From: Magnolia sinica
Taxonomy: Eukaryota; Streptophyta; Magnoliopsida; Magnoliales; Magnoliaceae
Assembly: GCF_029962835.1 (NCBI RefSeq)
Contig: NC_080577.1
Location: forward strand, 5,890,001 to 5,954,000
Length of the DNA stretch: 64,000 nt
Reading direction: 5' to 3'
The notes under the pieces are model-generated. The model had not been told where the DNA came from. It ran no database searches and saw nothing but the letters and a program-made list of their open reading frames with translations. This document shows positions 1 to 14,317 of the stretch, piece by piece. The position numbers were made by a program, and so were the translations under genes. The stretch's first letter is position 1; each line of letters begins with the position of its first letter.

Positions 1-3000
1 GGGTCTGGACTGTGGGCCCCATGGTTGGTCCAACAAAATAGTGTGGTCTTGAAGACCCCACAGGACCACAGGTCAACTGGATCACTTTTATGTGATCAGT
101 TGTCTCAAGTGGCCCCCAAGGTTAATCGGGCAGTTTGTGTTTCCCCATTCATTGATCAACAGTGGGGCATATCTGTAATTTTGCCTGTTAGGATATTTAT
201 GGTCATACCAAATTTGACAATTACGAAATTAATTGGTGGATAGAGAATCAGATGTTGCTAATGATCATTTGAGAATTCCTAGAGAAGACCCTTTCAGGGT
301 GACTATCTTGAACAATTCACTTTGAGAGGCACCTCAGTGGCTTACAAAAAGGCTGGAAGGGATAAAGGTTACTAGTTTGAGGATCCGTTTGTCTAGAGGA
401 CCAAGGGCAGTTCCAAAATAATGCCAACTTGGGAGATGACCATTCAACAGCAAGGAATTAATCAGACTAAAAGGCAATTGGCCATTAACGATCAGCATTG
501 AGATTCCTGGAGATGACATATTCAAGTGACTGTCAAGAACCTCTTTTTTTTTCTTTTCTTTTGAGCAAATAACTGAAATTGTATTGGAAACAAGAAAAGA
601 AAAGAAAGTACAGGAGGCCAAGAACCCAACTTGGAATAACAGCGACACAAAAGGAAAGAAAATAAAATGAGTCAACTTTAAAGATGGCAGTGATAGTCAT
701 TTTCAAAGGCAACTGAGTAGGAATCCAAAATCTATATAAGGAGATGATAAAAATAAAAAATGGAAGTAACAGAAAGTTCCTAGTGAAGTAGTGAGTCAAC
801 TTCTATGTTTCAAAAACAATAGATGATAAATGAGTACTTGCATGAGCACATGAAATACAGGGTATTGTTAATCAAATTAATTTGGTCAATAGATCTGGAA
901 AGATGAAACAGAGATGTACTTCTAGACTGCCATATGATCGTTGCATGGCAATGAAACTTTAACGATTTTTTTTATTATAAGACTACTACTTGATTGGCTA
1001 TATTATATGCCCATTTAGGAAGCAACTTAAGCAGATCATGGGATTGCAAAGATGAGGATGTTCAGTTGGAGGCAATGACTCGGAAGGATAAAGCGAAGCA
1101 TGAGGACATCCAAAGTCAGCTAATAGAAGCCTTGATAGGAGACAAAATGATGGACAACCTATGGTTCGTCCATATGCTATAAGAACCAAAGACAAACCTA
1201 ATAAGGAGTTAAACTTTGACTAGGGTCGAGGCAGTGGAAGGGTATATGAAGGCTTGTACACAGTCATCATGTACAAATAAATGATGCCACACACCCCATG
1301 ATAAAAATGGAGTAGCAAAATCGAAAAAACAAAAAAACAAAATTGAACCCTAGTAGGAATGGCATATTTGATGCTACTAATTAATTCAGGACTTAGCTTT
1401 AGTTTTGGTTGGAAGCGATATTAAACATGACATCCCAATAGGAGACCATGAAAACCTCATATGAGAGAAGGTAAAGTAAGACTCTGGACCTACATGCCTT
1501 AACGTGTGGGGATGTGGAGCTTTTGTAAGGATGACTGATCTTAAAATACCTAAGAACAAGTGTGTTTTCTGAGTATACCATTTAATAATAAAGCATACAG
1601 ATGTTTAGACTAGTAGAATAATGGTTGTCCCTATAAGTTCCATAATGAAATTGGTGAATCCTGAATTTTATGAGAAGATACTTAAAAGACCATTTCTATT
1701 TTCTATGTGATTATGAAGTTTTTCTAGGCAAATTATGTCATAATCAAAAAGAAAAGCAAACCAAGATAGTGTAATCCAAAGCCACTTCCATGTCAATAGA
1801 TGAGACTCTTTCCTCCGCCTTGAAAAATGTGAAGCCTGACAATTTCAGCACCTTGCCAAATTCTGAAAAGTCAACACCATTCATGGAAAAAATGATGCTG
1901 CACGGATTCATATGCAATAGCTGGGGGTTTCATTTCGCCTTTGTATGCACAACGGAGCTCGAAATGTGGCTGACCTATGTTGAAAAGTTTGAGAAGCAAG
2001 GATGAAGCTCTTGTTCCTGTCATGTGACAATGACCAGTCCCACAACGACTGGATCATGGTCAATGAAGCATAGACTCAAGGGTGCAAGGTAAACTCAATA
2101 ATAGTAGATCAACAAGGAAGGACATCAAGCAGCTCAACATGGTCGATTTGGATGAGAAAGACTAGCGTAAACTGAAAAGGATGGCCTGGAGGCAGGATCT
2201 GACGATCTACACGATCTTGGAACTTTCACACAAAGCCGAAGATGAATGGTATATGCCTAGTGGTTCACTTAACCGCTGCGGGAGTAGAGAGGATCTTGTC
2301 ACCCCTCTGATTTTACAGCTTAGATGGCCCCCAGATTACAATCAATGGCTTAGATCGTCCAAAGGCGGGCAAGATGGACAAATTGCGTATAAACTCTGCT
2401 CTATTCTCTCTCTAGATACTCTCATTTTTGGATACTTTGAATGAGGGAATGATCGGGAGATAAGGAGTTTGGATGAGGTAGGGGTTATACCATCCAAACT
2501 TGTGTGGGACCCACTCACTAGTGATTGCCCACAAGTGGGCGCAACGGGCCCATGTCCAACAAAAGCCCTCCACCATCTCAAGCTCTTTGCATTGTGGGTC
2601 CCAACATTAAAGTTAATTAAGCTTCATGTACACAATGACAATTAGGAAGAACATGTTAAGCGTTGTGGATTCCCTCCATTCATCCCTCTGACCTAGTACT
2701 ACTGGTTTATGTATTAGGGGATGTTTAACTGATTTATGTACTAGGGGATGTTTAACCAACATTTGCATGAGAAACATTCGTTTATGCATTTGCAAATGTG
2801 TTTGGTTATCATCAAAGGTGTCTTGCTTATGGAATGATAGGAGTTTTAAAAAGAAAAAAGAAAAAAGAAACCAAGATTAGGTTGATGACAGCATCGAACT
2901 TGAACCAAGTACAATGGCTTCAAAGGAGTCTTCCTTTCATCCGAATTGATATCTTTTTTCATGTAGAAGGAGAAGGATCATGTTAGCATTAAAAAAGAAA

Positions 3001-3210
3001 AAAAGAAAAAAAAAAGAAGACCTTTTGACATTAGAAGCTTTGATATCACAAAATGCTTCATTCTACAAGGAAGCAATCAAAGACAAGATGAACTACTCAG
3101 ATCACATAAATTGATTTTCTTGATAAGGCAGGGGCGATGATCACTATCCCAATAATTTTGACAAAAAGTAAGCAACAATATTGTAGAAAATGCAAGTATC
3201 CTCAGCAACT
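1..3210. other. Intergenic, no gene recognised
   Basis: Short open frames of 60-113 codons occur on both strands, but none carries a domain I recognise and none is flanked by convincing splice sites in a consistent frame. Purine-rich tracts (about 2845-2870, 2990-3020) are the only obvious structure apart from a possible LINE tail near 541-690. Confidence 0.6.
541..690 (-). mobile_element. Possible L1-type LINE 3' end
   Basis: Read on the minus strand, the stretch is T/C-rich. It contains a GGCCTCCTGTACTTTC-like phrase followed by CCAATACAATTTCAGTT and ends in an A-rich tail (the T-rich run at 541-558 of the plus strand). Plant L1 elements commonly end this way. No reverse-transcriptase coding sequence is attached and no clear target duplication was found, so it is at most a short 5'-truncated copy. 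Confidence 0.3.
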
Positions 3211-5984
3211 AACTAGCACTGAAATTGAACAGACAACAATCCTACCCATCCGACAGGTGGATCCACCGTCAAATCCCAGGGCTCAACCCTGAACAAGCGG
3301 TGGAAACTACCAAGCTGGAGTACGGTAAGGGCAGAGGGTATTTCCGGTGAAGTGGTGAAATGCATAGAGATCGGAAAGAATGCCAACGGCGAAAGCACTC
3401 TGCATATCAACCCGTGCAGTGTTGTAGGGCATCCAACAGGTGGACCTTCTCCAGGATTGATAGGCCATTAATTGGAAAGCTAACATCAACTGAAAGTCAA
3501 GATTTTCCTACCATGATGTATGATCCACAGTGACCACTGAACCGATGCCAATCCAGATCATGGACAATTCATGCCACGTACTTAGCCCATCACAAGGAAA
3601 ACCAGTGCATGGCGTATACATGCAGGACGCTGCAAACAGTCAATCTTATGGGCCCATCATCAGAGCACCTTTCCACCCCTAAAATCTCCCTATTGGAGAA
3701 CCCCGATCCATTGAATTTCCAATAGAACAGAGATTGTATATCTAGGATCTTCCAACTGGGAAATTTTTGGGACACCATCTATCCACATCATACCCTGATC
3801 AACAGCTCTGATCAACGAAGCACGGGCCCTACCTATCACAAACCGAATTCTAACAAGGATTACATAATTCTTCAAAGAAAGTAATTCTCCAGAAACACCA
3901 TAAAAGGCAAAAAATAATAATAATAAATAAATAAATAAATTCAAAACGTGAAAAAAACAATTCCAAGAATCCTCACAAAATACTCAACCAAAATCACGAT
4001 TCTAGTAGAAGGAAAAAATCGAAAAGAAATTACTAAAAAAATTCCTAAAATTCTTATGGAAAGATTAAAACGAACAAATACGAGAATTCGCTCATTATCT
4101 AAAATCCTCACGAAAATGTAGAAAATAATTAAATAAAATAAAAACAAAAGAGCAGGTGGAAAATTACCTCGAATGCCCTTTAACCCAGGGGCGGAGGAAT
4201 TTTGGACGTGGTGGAGCTGTTGGTAGTCTTTTTGTTGGGTTGGTGCGCTTGAAGTGGAAGGTTGGTTTCATTAAGCTCCCGTTGGCAGAAACGGAAGTTT
4301 TTCCTGTAGACTGGCATGTGAGTTATAGTCGATTTATTAGATGGTGGTGACTCGGTCACCGTTTTATATATCAATCCATACCGTCAAAATCGTGGGCATG
4401 GATGTGAATCGAGTACGCTTCGAAATTTACACTTATTAGGCGTTTCTGCTTATACAATCGTTGACTGTAAAATGAATGGTTATAATAAGATTATCAAGTC
4501 TGAGTTCAACGGCTTATATCGAGTTGTAATCGATATGACAGGACTGTTCGGGAGCATGTATTTTGAATGCATTGTATTTAAAAATTGGAATTCTTTAGTA
4601 TATTCAAATAAAGTGAAATTGATGAAATTGGTTGGACAGAATGAGTGTAACAAGCTCAAGGAAATTTATACTCTGATTTAAAATAAAAAAAATAAATACT
4701 CAAGCCTTATGTGAGCCACGGACGTAAGGATCACAATTTAATTGTCCGTTTAGATAACTTTTGAATGGTGTAGATTATTTTATTAATGTGATTTTAATAT
4801 TGCAATTGATACTTTAATTGTTGTGGGTATCTTTAATGTGCCGTGTGTATAGTGAATTAGTAGAGTAATGACAATTCTCCTGCCAGGCACTGCTTTTAAA
4901 AGGACATTGAAAAAGCATAAAAAATTTCACAACATTTTGCTCAATTTTAAAATATAATAAAAGTATGTATTTTAAATACCTCTTGTATCATTTATCTTCA
5001 TTATCTTCAAACATGGACTCCTATAAACAAAAAGTAGTCATTTGGATTTGAAAAACATCCGTTTACATCTAGATCCAAGATGCATCTGCTCTTAGCTCCT
5101 CTACCCTTGCTGATAGATGGTCCTACCTTAATTCCTCATTGAATTCAAATTGCGGGCAGGAACAAGGCATATTAATTGTGTAGATTTACATCAAGATAAT
5201 TTCATAAAGTGATTATAGAACATAGACAGTTGGTGATCAAACAAGAAACTAAACTTATTTTAGGTTTCAAGAGTTCAAAGACATTGTAGCAACAACACGG
5301 AACACAAAGTGAAATAACTAGCAGACTACAAGAACAACCCTGTCATTACTATTAGTATGCAACTTTCTTCGAGTTGACAAAGGTGAAGAGCCTCCCTATT
5401 GTTGATAGAGAGCTTATTGCCCCACCCTTTATAGTCATGAGGACTGGAGTCCTAGAAAAAGAGTTTGTTTTTTTTATCAAAGAAGCATGCTTAATATAGC
5501 CCATGGCATAAAGGCATTCGAGCCACGTCTAAACTAAATTGACGGGTAAGGGCCTGTACTCTCTCTTCTATGAATACGCTATCCCTTCCGGCTTGTAATG
5601 GGCGCCTTGAATTGGGCAGTTGGAGCGAGGTAGATGTCTGACACATGTTCATTGATGAGTCACCACAATTTAAGAAAGCTGGAAAAGACCTAGAAGACTC
5701 CGTCCCTAGCTTTTTGTTCTAGAGGGAGTGTTAGTTCACGAGGGACTACCGAAGAATTACCCAATCATTGCTCCGATGCTTTCAAGGTCCTTCGTACCAG
5801 CGGGGCCCATATTTTCAGTGATCCACACTGTTAATTTTATATTATTTTAGATAGACCACAACGTCGTATCCCTTGCAGGCCGCCAATGGATGAGTTAAGA
5901 TTTTTGAGCAAGTCCATCCACAATAAGCTAGGATTGGATCAGCCAAGCACCAAAGGATCCTGTCCATGCCTGTGAAATTTTCAA
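3211..5984. other. Intergenic, no gene recognised
   Basis: AT-rich sequence with A-rich and AATA-repeat stretches near 3910-3940. The longest frame on either strand is under 90 codons and unrecognised. The phrase at 5793-5900 (GGGGCCCAT... followed by CCACACTGTT and AGACCACAAC) faintly resembles a decayed member of the palindromic family described elsewhere in the window. Confidence 0.5.
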
Positions 5985-6019
5985 ATTTTATAATAATAAT
6001 AATAAAAGATTTTTTTAAT

Positions 6020-6105
6020 ATTATCTCTATCTTATCTTTATCTTATTTCATATCTTATCTCTATCTTATCTCATATCTTATTTCTATCATTAATCCATCT
6101 ATCTT
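6020..6105. repeat. Degenerate ATCTT/ATCTC pentamer-like repeat
   Basis: Runs of TATCTCTATCTTATC-type units repeat about ten times. Such pentamer tracts occur inside some plant LTRs, but no LTR ends could be placed here. Confidence 0.6.
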
Positions 6106-9100
6106 ATATATACCTCTAATCCTCCCCGCATCTCCCAAGTCTCAAACCCTTAAATCATCTTTTCTTTTTTAAGAGGGTATCGTAAAATGAGTTATGATCC
6201 AACTTAAATATTAACAAAAAATGGCACCCTGCAACAACTGAGAAATTGAGAGAATTTTAGAGGGCTTAGATCTACTAAGTTATTGTCTATTCTCACATTA
6301 CTTTTTTGTATATTTAATATAATTTTAACTCGATCTATATAATGAACAGTATGGATTGGCCACACGTTTATTACATTGATCTGTGGGTATATCCGATGTA
6401 AAGATAATGGAAGACTAAAATTCTATGTGAAATTTCTAATTATGATTGGTGTACATCTGGTCAAATCATATTAGATCTGTACGGATCATACGATCACTAA
6501 GGTCAAAATATACAGGGCCCTAACTCCTATATCAATTTAACCATCGGATAGACTACATTAGTCAGATCTAAAAGTGTTTAATAAGAAAAGCTTAGATTTT
6601 TGTGCAAGTGTTGGTATCACTTAGCGTAGAAGGTCGAGATAGGTCATCGGTGTATGTATGGTTAGATCCACACCATTCATCTAACTTGTAGAGGTAAATT
6701 ATGCTAAGACCTCAAAAATCTAGATGACCCAATCATCCGATGGGCCACCCCGATCAATCATTTAACATTCAATTTTAGAATCTTAAAAAGAAAATCTAAA
6801 TTTTAATAATTAAATTTAATGAACATATTATATATGAAATTTTAATTATTTGATCATTTATGGTTTGCCCACCTGGGATATTAATCAAAGGTGGGCCCCA
6901 TCGTGTAATATATAACTAGATGAATAGCAATATCGTCGATGTAATTGATATGATCTCTGAATTCAAACTAACCTAATTAGGATTCTATACTACTAGACTC
7001 AGATGAGTAACCCAATACGTCTCATGATTTATTGGAATTAAAATAAATGATTCATGATGGTTTGATTGGTTGATGTACTGATTTGAGGGTTTCGTTGCAA
7101 TATTGCATAATGTGGTAAATTATATGCTAATTTGTGCCAAATTGCATGAAATTATAATTGTATGTTGAATTTATTTATCAAGACAAGTATATATGGCAGT
7201 TATGAAAATGATTCATTCATACATCATCTATCATTAATTGCATTTTTATAATGCATTGTTGATCCTATGACCCTTCCCTAAAAGAAATGTCGATCCTATG
7301 GGCCCTCCTTGGAAGAAATATCGATCCTGGTAGAGCGTTACCAGATGCAGACTATGCTCAAGCCTACCGAAAGGTGAAAAGCCTACCCAACGGATGCATG
7401 CGGGTTGACGACCTTCAACCCAAGTAGATGGACGATCATCTCATCTGATGCATTCATATCTCATTGTATTCATATCATTATGCATACTCTATTTTTATTA
7501 TATTTTTAATTTCAATGAGTATAAATCATGCTAGGTTATTTCATTAAGCTTGACTAATTTACCTTTTTATTGATGAAAAAACCGTACAGATAAGCAATTA
7601 GCTGATGAGTTGGTGCAGGAATAAGAAGTTGTGTCTGAACTGGTGCATGACACATGCATGTGAGATGTGGTCATATCTGTCAAGAGAGGAATTGACCACA
7701 TTTGGACCGTTCCTAATCAATTAATTAGAATTTCCTTTATTATGATAATTTGACTTATATATAACGAATGATGGTATTAGTTATAGGATTTTAAGTATTT
7801 GATTGATTTTATTTAATTGAATTGTTCTATATCTATAGTAAGTATTCATTGATAAGTTATATTGACTGGTGAATGATGCCTAATTTATATTAATTAAATG
7901 TTTATGTATGATGAAAATGGATGGATATTTGTGCTTAAATCATTTGTGTGAATAATTGTGAGTAGACCTAGCTGGAATGCAAAAATAAATATTACTTTTG
8001 CCTCTTAATAATTATATAATGGAATGAAGTTAGTACATTTTGTGTATGAGTTACAATTCAAAACTCAAGTTTGATAGTCCACATTTTGTACTTGAATTTT
8101 TGGAAGTGACATTGACTTTCTACAAAAGCTTAGGCTCACTCTTTAGTAAACCAAATCGTCCATCTAATAGATAGTTAATGTCCTAACATCTTCTCATATT
8201 ATAAGATCCTAACCATATAATATTTTGCCTTTCTACTGTTGAATCATGAATGTGAATGTCGTAATTTAATTTGAACACGTTGCCATACCACCCATGTAAG
8301 TAATGACTTAATTTTGTTTGAACATATGCAGGTATGCATATGTTGGCTAGAGTTATAATAAATTAGAATCGAACCAAATACCTCGTGACCTCAGGTACCG
8401 AAATAGTTAGATTAAAATCAAATTTGTGAAGATTGATCTAACCACTCAATTACCAATTGACAACATGATTAGATGATTTGTGCAGGAGATAATTAATCAT
8501 GAATCTTTTTTTAATATCTCGAAAACAAAGACTTTTATTCCAATTGTAATTTTACTTGAATACATTTGTCCACAAAAATAATAGAAGAAATTAAACTAAG
8601 CTAAGCTAGATCAATCTAAAAGTGGCTAAGATTAGCCTATGTTAATCTAAGCTAAATTGATCTAAGAGGCTAAGATTAAGTTATGCTAAGACATGTGCAT
8701 ATGAGGATGAAGGATAGGATTAGGCTATATTGAACTGAAGTATGAAAGATTATTAAGTTGAGAGAGGTTAATATTAGGTTATGTCAAGCCGAAAGGAGTT
8801 TTGTAATTGTTTGGAGATTCTATTTTATTACGTTGCTTTAATGAACTTGAGTGAGGTGGTGTACTGTACTTGCACATGTTTCTACGTGGCTGGCTTAGCG
8901 TGTGTATAAAACTATACATATATTCTTTCATTTTTAGAAGATTTCTTTCCTTACATTTTTTAAAGATTTTTTTCTATTGATATCCTATTATTACCTTTGA
9001 GGTATGTGTGGCCAATGGTAATTAACCACGTGTATTTGATATCGGCCTCAATTATGTCTTTACAAATACAGTGCCAAGGCTTTTTTTTTTTTTTTTTTGG

Positions 9101-9738
9101 CTTGTTTGCATATGTTACGTACGCTTTTGCTATTACTTATATGTCGTGTGTCATGGGAAGAGTGACTACGTTTATATTTTCGGTTATTTGTAAGTTTTGG
9201 GCATCTCAACCCTCATGCTACCTTTTTATTGTGCCTCCATGCAAACATGAATAAGCTTAGGATTGCCTACTGAGAGAGATCTTTTGGGCATGGTTCATCC
9301 ACAATGGTCACGTCACATCAAAGGATGTGGATCACCAAAACCCGTGCCCCACTTCCAGCGACTCAGCGGAGTGCCATATATTCCCTCTCACATAAGACTA
9401 CCAAGTTGTCATTGTCGTCCGGAACTGGGTCGACTGTGGACGACCGTGGCGTCTAGGGATGATTGTTTTACGGAATAATCGATCGACTGTACACCTAGAT
9501 GCACATACGTTAATCAAAACCATCCATGTCACATCCATCACTGTGGATATCTCACAGCCCAAAAGTCACAATAATAGAGCAATCCTATCTATCCAATTAA
9601 CGGTTATAAATGGACAGTTTAGAAAGAAATGATCATTTAAACATTTAGCTAGACGAAATCAGATTGATTAGATATTCCATCGCTGAGATTCTGCGCTCGC
9701 AATGAAAATGATATGATAGGGACATCCCTACAGATCAT
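6106..9738. other. Intergenic, AT-rich, no gene recognised
   Basis: Only small unrecognised frames are present. A locally repetitive stretch at about 8590-8780 reuses the words CTAAGCTA and GGCTAAGATTA. Two near-copies of a phrase (GATCCTATGRCCCTYCCT) occur at 7261-7310. A T17 run lies near 9080. Confidence 0.5.
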
Positions 9739-9747
9739 GATAGAGCC

Positions 9748-10165
9748 TGGAGCTGATTAGGTGAGACCTCGGACTCACCAAGACAATGCGGCCCTTACTG
9801 TGGGGCCCACCTTCGTGCCTGTATTCTCTATCATGTCGTCCATCCATTTTTTCAGACACCTTAATGTTTCCTTACTGTTTATTTTCCATCCCATCTATCT
9901 TATCACGTAAGCTTGGATGAGGTGAAAAATAAATATCAACTTATTCAAAAATTTTATGAGCCATTAATGGTCAATCACCACTATTTATTATTTCATGATC
10001 CACCTGATAATCAGATCTACTTCATTTTTAGAATAATGCCCTAAAATTACAGGGAAAAAGGGATGGACAGCTTGGATACCTAATACGTATATCAAGCTGA
10101 GCCATTACCGCACGCTAAGAGCCGCACCGTTTTGGGTGAGTCCGGATCTCATCTAATCCGCTACC
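9748..10165. mobile_element. MULE-like palindromic element, copy A
   Basis: 418 bp. The left end resembles GGAGCTGATTAGGTGAG and the right end is its inverse (CTAATCCGCTACC). It is flanked by near-perfect 9-bp direct repeats, GATAGAGCC (9739-9747) and GATGGAGCC (10166-10174). The core has the family phrases GTGGGGCCCACC, GTCCATCCATTTTTTC and TTATTTTCCATCC. The 9-bp duplication with long inverted ends is the mark of Mutator-like elements. There is no transposase coding, so it is non-autonomous. Confidence 0.85.
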
Positions 10166-10174
10166 GATGGAGCC

Positions 10175-13100
10175 ACCCTTACACTGTGCACGTGTCAGGG
10201 TTAGACGGTGGATCGTGACCGTCCGCCTAATAGAAAATCCTAGCCATCACTTTCTCTCACCTTTACCACTGAATGACAGTTAACATTTTTTGCTTATTGC
10301 GGTCCATTTGAAAGCAACAAGTCAGATAGATGGCTGGGATCCTCCGTTTTGGATGAAATTTTAGCCATGGGCCATTAATATCGGGGTTCACTGGGTCTTC
10401 AGTCCTGATCCACCGTGCAACATGCATGGTTCAACGGTTGATCTATCATATTATGATAGAGTCTCCTCTATCATATCATTTTCCATCCTTTCGATGAGGA
10501 TCTAAACATGCATCGCGATGAATGCAGATATGAAAAATTGATGGGAATTCCACAGTCGGTAAAACATCCGGTGCGAAAGACGAATATGGAAATTCTGTAA
10601 TTAGAGAATCCTCTGAAATTGGATATTTGGCAGATGATACAGTAGAGCCAGTAGAACGGGAATATGGTGGAGCAAATTCTCAAAATTGTAAGTATCAGTG
10701 CGATGAATCAATCGGATCCGTCCATCCAGTCGATGCTACTTTGGATGGATAATCTATCCAAAATACACAAGTATCTGATTATCTTATCCATCTGAAAGGT
10801 GACCTTCAAAACGATGCCATGAGATGAAAATAGTTAGTGGCCAAGAATTCCTCGGGGGAAATTGGAGAAATCTGACGTTGAGGATTGTAAAATTGGTCTG
10901 ATTTTGAAAAAAGAACCATCCATGATAGAGACCACAATATGTACGGTGGAGATCGATACATCTCTCTGCTACATTTACCGGAGAGATGGCTCTACAATAT
11001 TCATGTTTTTTCCTGGGTTTGATTTCAGCGTGCGTGACGGGCCGGGCCTATTCAAAATTTTGATTTCACCTCTACAAGCCCGGCTTACTGGGTCCCACAC
11101 AAATCTAAATGAATAATGATCTAGTGGGCTAAGTGCGCAGGAACGTTGCCATGCACGTAGCTGCATTTGAACTCATCGTCCACAATATCCACACCATTCA
11201 ATCAGGGGCATGCAAACATGATTGGACGAGATCGGTCACAGAAGATATGTCAAGCCACGGATGTTCAGAACCATCCGTTAGCTGTAATTTTTAGATGGTT
11301 ATGAAAGAAGAGTGAAATGGACCTATTGGACGGTCTAGATATGTAATGTTAATACCGACGAAGCCGAATGCAGCTGTCTGCATTCGACTATCTCTTTTCT
11401 CAATCTTAAAATAGTGTCCAGTGTAGGGAAGCTTTATATGCAACAGGTTGCATGTGGACATTCAAATTGCCTCACTGGACCGTTTATCCACTCTCCGTCG
11501 TTTACCTTTCAAAAACCATCGCACCTATGGTTATAAACATCCATGGCGACCTATCTTCTAGGAACGATCTTGGCCATCCATTTTTGCATGCTACTGACTA
11601 ACAGTTAAAAACATTCGCTCCTCTTCTTCTTCTTTTTTTTTCCCGTTGTCAGGCAGTCTATGAAGAGTAGACTGGACCTGATAAACAGTCCAGATAAACG
11701 TACTTCGATTCCAGCAATTCCAAACCCAACAAGGTGGGTTAGCCTAACTTAAAACCAGTCCGGCTACCTGAACACGCGCATTCACGCCCATACACACCGC
11801 AGGGTAATCGAGCCCAAGACCTCGAGTTGAAATTCTCGTGAGTCTTACCACAGTGGCCACACTGCATGAAACAATGGGACGGGAATGCCAACCATATGTT
11901 TCTGCGTGGGCCACCATGGTGTGTATCTTGCATCAAATCCGTTAATCAGGTGTAACTAAAAAATAATAATTCTTAGAAAAGACAGCCTCGTACAGGACTC
12001 GGGACAGTGTGAACTTAGCGATTCTAGGAGCAAGTTTATAATTTTTACCGTTAGTGTGGCCCACATGAGATCTTAATTTGGCTCAGATTCTGTTTTACAG
12101 TCCAAATAATGTTCCTCATCTGATGAACGGAGTGGATTTTACATATACAATAAGGTGGACCCCAATGAGCTTCGGTGTTATACGGCGGGCGTAAAACAGT
12201 TGTTGTAGAGGCTTCCCGTCCTCTTTTAGACCTCCCTTTTTCTTGTTGAATGTAGCAATCTTTTTCTACCATCCATTTCAAGGACACTGTTTTTACGGCA
12301 GATATCGTCCATCTACTGTTAGTTTAAACAAAGAGCAATACCCGGGAAGGATCCGCTAGATGGACGATTTGGATCCCCGTCAGGTATTTGGTCATGAAGG
12401 CGTCTTGCTGATCCAACAGGTAGAGGGAATAAAATACCGGTACTCCCACTGCCCGGAACATAAACATCAATCAACGACGTTGGCTGCTACAAGGCTACAG
12501 TGATAGTTCATCGTCATTGTGAAAATGGTGGCGACTCATCCGCCTTACACGTGGCACATAAGTTTCTCCACCAAGGCCATTCCAAAATTGGGAAAATTGT
12601 GGAATAATGGGGACTTGGATTGTTACAAAAATTGTTTTGATTAAAAAATATTTCTAATAAAAATTATATATAAATATATATAAAAGATGTTAGTAAAATA
12701 CTTTTTTTTTTTTATTTGTGTGTGTGTGTGTGTGTGTCATGGGAATAGTCTTATATAGGGAAGAAGAGAACCAAAGAGAAGAAAATTGTCTTTATACGTA
12801 GGGTGCTTGCTACCGTACTATTTGCTCCGTGAATCTAAAGTATCAAAACACATGTGTGTACGCACATGCATAGACTTGGGCTCAATCACAAGCTCAGTAA
12901 TATATGAAGTAGTGTGGTTGTAGAGACGCTAGTGGTGCATTTAGTTGCGCTACCCTAGCCTATATAAATAAAGTTTGGATGGTTCATTTCATTATCATAA
13001 ATCACTCGAATCACTCTCATGTGAACCAGTAAAAAATTCAAAGAGTTCTTTGATCAAGTCAATAAGGTCCAATACAAACCTTAGCTAGCAAGTACTTTCT

Positions 13101-13384
13101 TTTTTGAATTTCTCTTTGATTTTGGGATTTTTCTTGAAGTTTTTTAATATGTTAGCAAATAGTATACACAAAGCTCACTTTAAGGACTGTGAACATACGT
13201 GCTTCAACTAGTCTTTAATATTTTTGGTTTCTTTTCATAAGTTATAGAAATTACAAATTTATAATTTGAGATTACAAGGTTTTTAACATGGATTGCATAG
13301 TGCAACACACAACATCACCAGAACTGTGTTGCTAGAAAAGCTGTGGTTGCATTCATTTCGCACATGTCCTTTTAAGGGGTTGTT
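10175..13384. other. Intergenic, no gene recognised
   Basis: No gene model could be supported. The stretch has a minus-strand SINE near 11735-11862 and a small perfect hairpin at about 11359-11380 (CGAATGCAG, 4-base loop, CTGCATTCG). It also has a (GT)n tract at about 12717-12737 and decayed transposon-like phrases (GTGGCCCACATGAGATC near 12055). Confidence 0.5.
11735..11862 (-). mobile_element. tRNA-derived SINE (fragment)
   Basis: On the minus strand the order is a box-A-like phrase (GTGGCCACTGTGGTAAGACT), a box-B-like phrase (GGTCTTGGGCTCGATTACCC), then GTGTGTATGGGCGTGAATGCG. That GTGTG..GGGYGTGA segment after box B is also seen in the SINE at 32317. I could not fix a target duplication, so the ends are approximate. 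Confidence 0.5.
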
Positions 13385-14317
13385 TGGATTTGTGGAAGGC
13401 CTAGGAGCGGAAATAGGCATGAATGCGATGGTCTAAGCCTAGCGACTGAGAATCTTGGACGCGTAGCTTGGATCGCAAAAAAATGAAGGCCGGTTTGCCA
13501 AGGCTCTTTGTGAACACATCTGCAACTTGGAGATTAGTAGGGACATAACGAATGTGCAGCTCTCCGGAAGCTACGAGTTCTCTCACAAAATGATAATCCA
13601 AATCAATGTGCTTAGAACGTTTGTGAGAAACCAGATTAACAGCAAGAAAAATAGAACTTTGATTATCACAAAACTGACCGGTTTGGAATCAAGAAGCTGG
13701 GCACGCTGAAGTATTTCATGGGCGTACTTGGCTTGACTGAGAAAAAGGCCAGTAGAGGTCCGATGAGCTTCTAGGCCCAAAAAATAGTTCAAGGACCCGA
13801 GATCCTTTGTAGCAAATTCACGGGTCAATTTGCCAATGAAACTATCAAGGAGAGACGAGTTGTTGCTGGTGACCACAATATCATCAACGTAGAGTAATAA
13901 ATAAATTAAATCAGCACCTCTGCAGATGACAAATAAAGATGAGTCGACACGACTACAAGTGAAACCCATAACCAAGAGAAAGGAGCTGAACCGATGAAAC
14001 CAAGCACGTGGGGCTTGCTTGAGGCCGTAGAGTGCTCGGCGAAGCCGACAGACATATGTTGGATTTTTGGAATCAACATAGCTTGTATTTATTTATAATA
14101 TTCTGTACAATATGACAGCTAGATGATTTACAATAGAGTCAGACTATCCATCTATGCTATAGTCTATAATCAAGGGATTGCCTAGAATCATGGGATTGTG
14201 ATATGGTTAAATTAGCAGAATTATTGGAGGCGTAATTGCTGGAGCCTTCCATAACTGTAATAGTTTGGATTTGTGGAAGGCGTAGGAGTGAAAATAGGCA
14301 TGAAAGCAATGGTCTAA
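13385..14317 (-). mobile_element. Ty1/copia retrotransposon fragment (fossil)
   Basis: The minus strand holds remains of copia reverse transcriptase (about 13583-13975, with the YVDDIVV region and DLGSLNYFLG) and the RNase H tail (about 13401-13601, with YVPTNLQVADVFTK). The element is broken, most of it is missing, and the preserved coding is interrupted. A phrase of about 50 bp at 13385-13439 recurs in the same orientation at 14269-14317, so the fragment is bracketed by short direct repeats. The sequence around 14056-14260 looks non-coding and LTR-like. Confidence 0.75.

Noticed and set aside
994-2444. Plus-strand frames at 994-1182, 1790-2005 and 2181-2444 that might be exons of one gene.
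   Set aside because: No recognised domain, no consistent splice sites joining them, and composition like the surroundings.
4156-4374. Opposed frames of 64 codons on the two strands.
   Set aside because: Neither resembles a known protein and there is no promoter or splice context.
11359-11380. Perfect 9-bp hairpin with 4-base loop.
   Set aside because: Too short for a microRNA precursor, and not followed by a U-tract or next to a gene.
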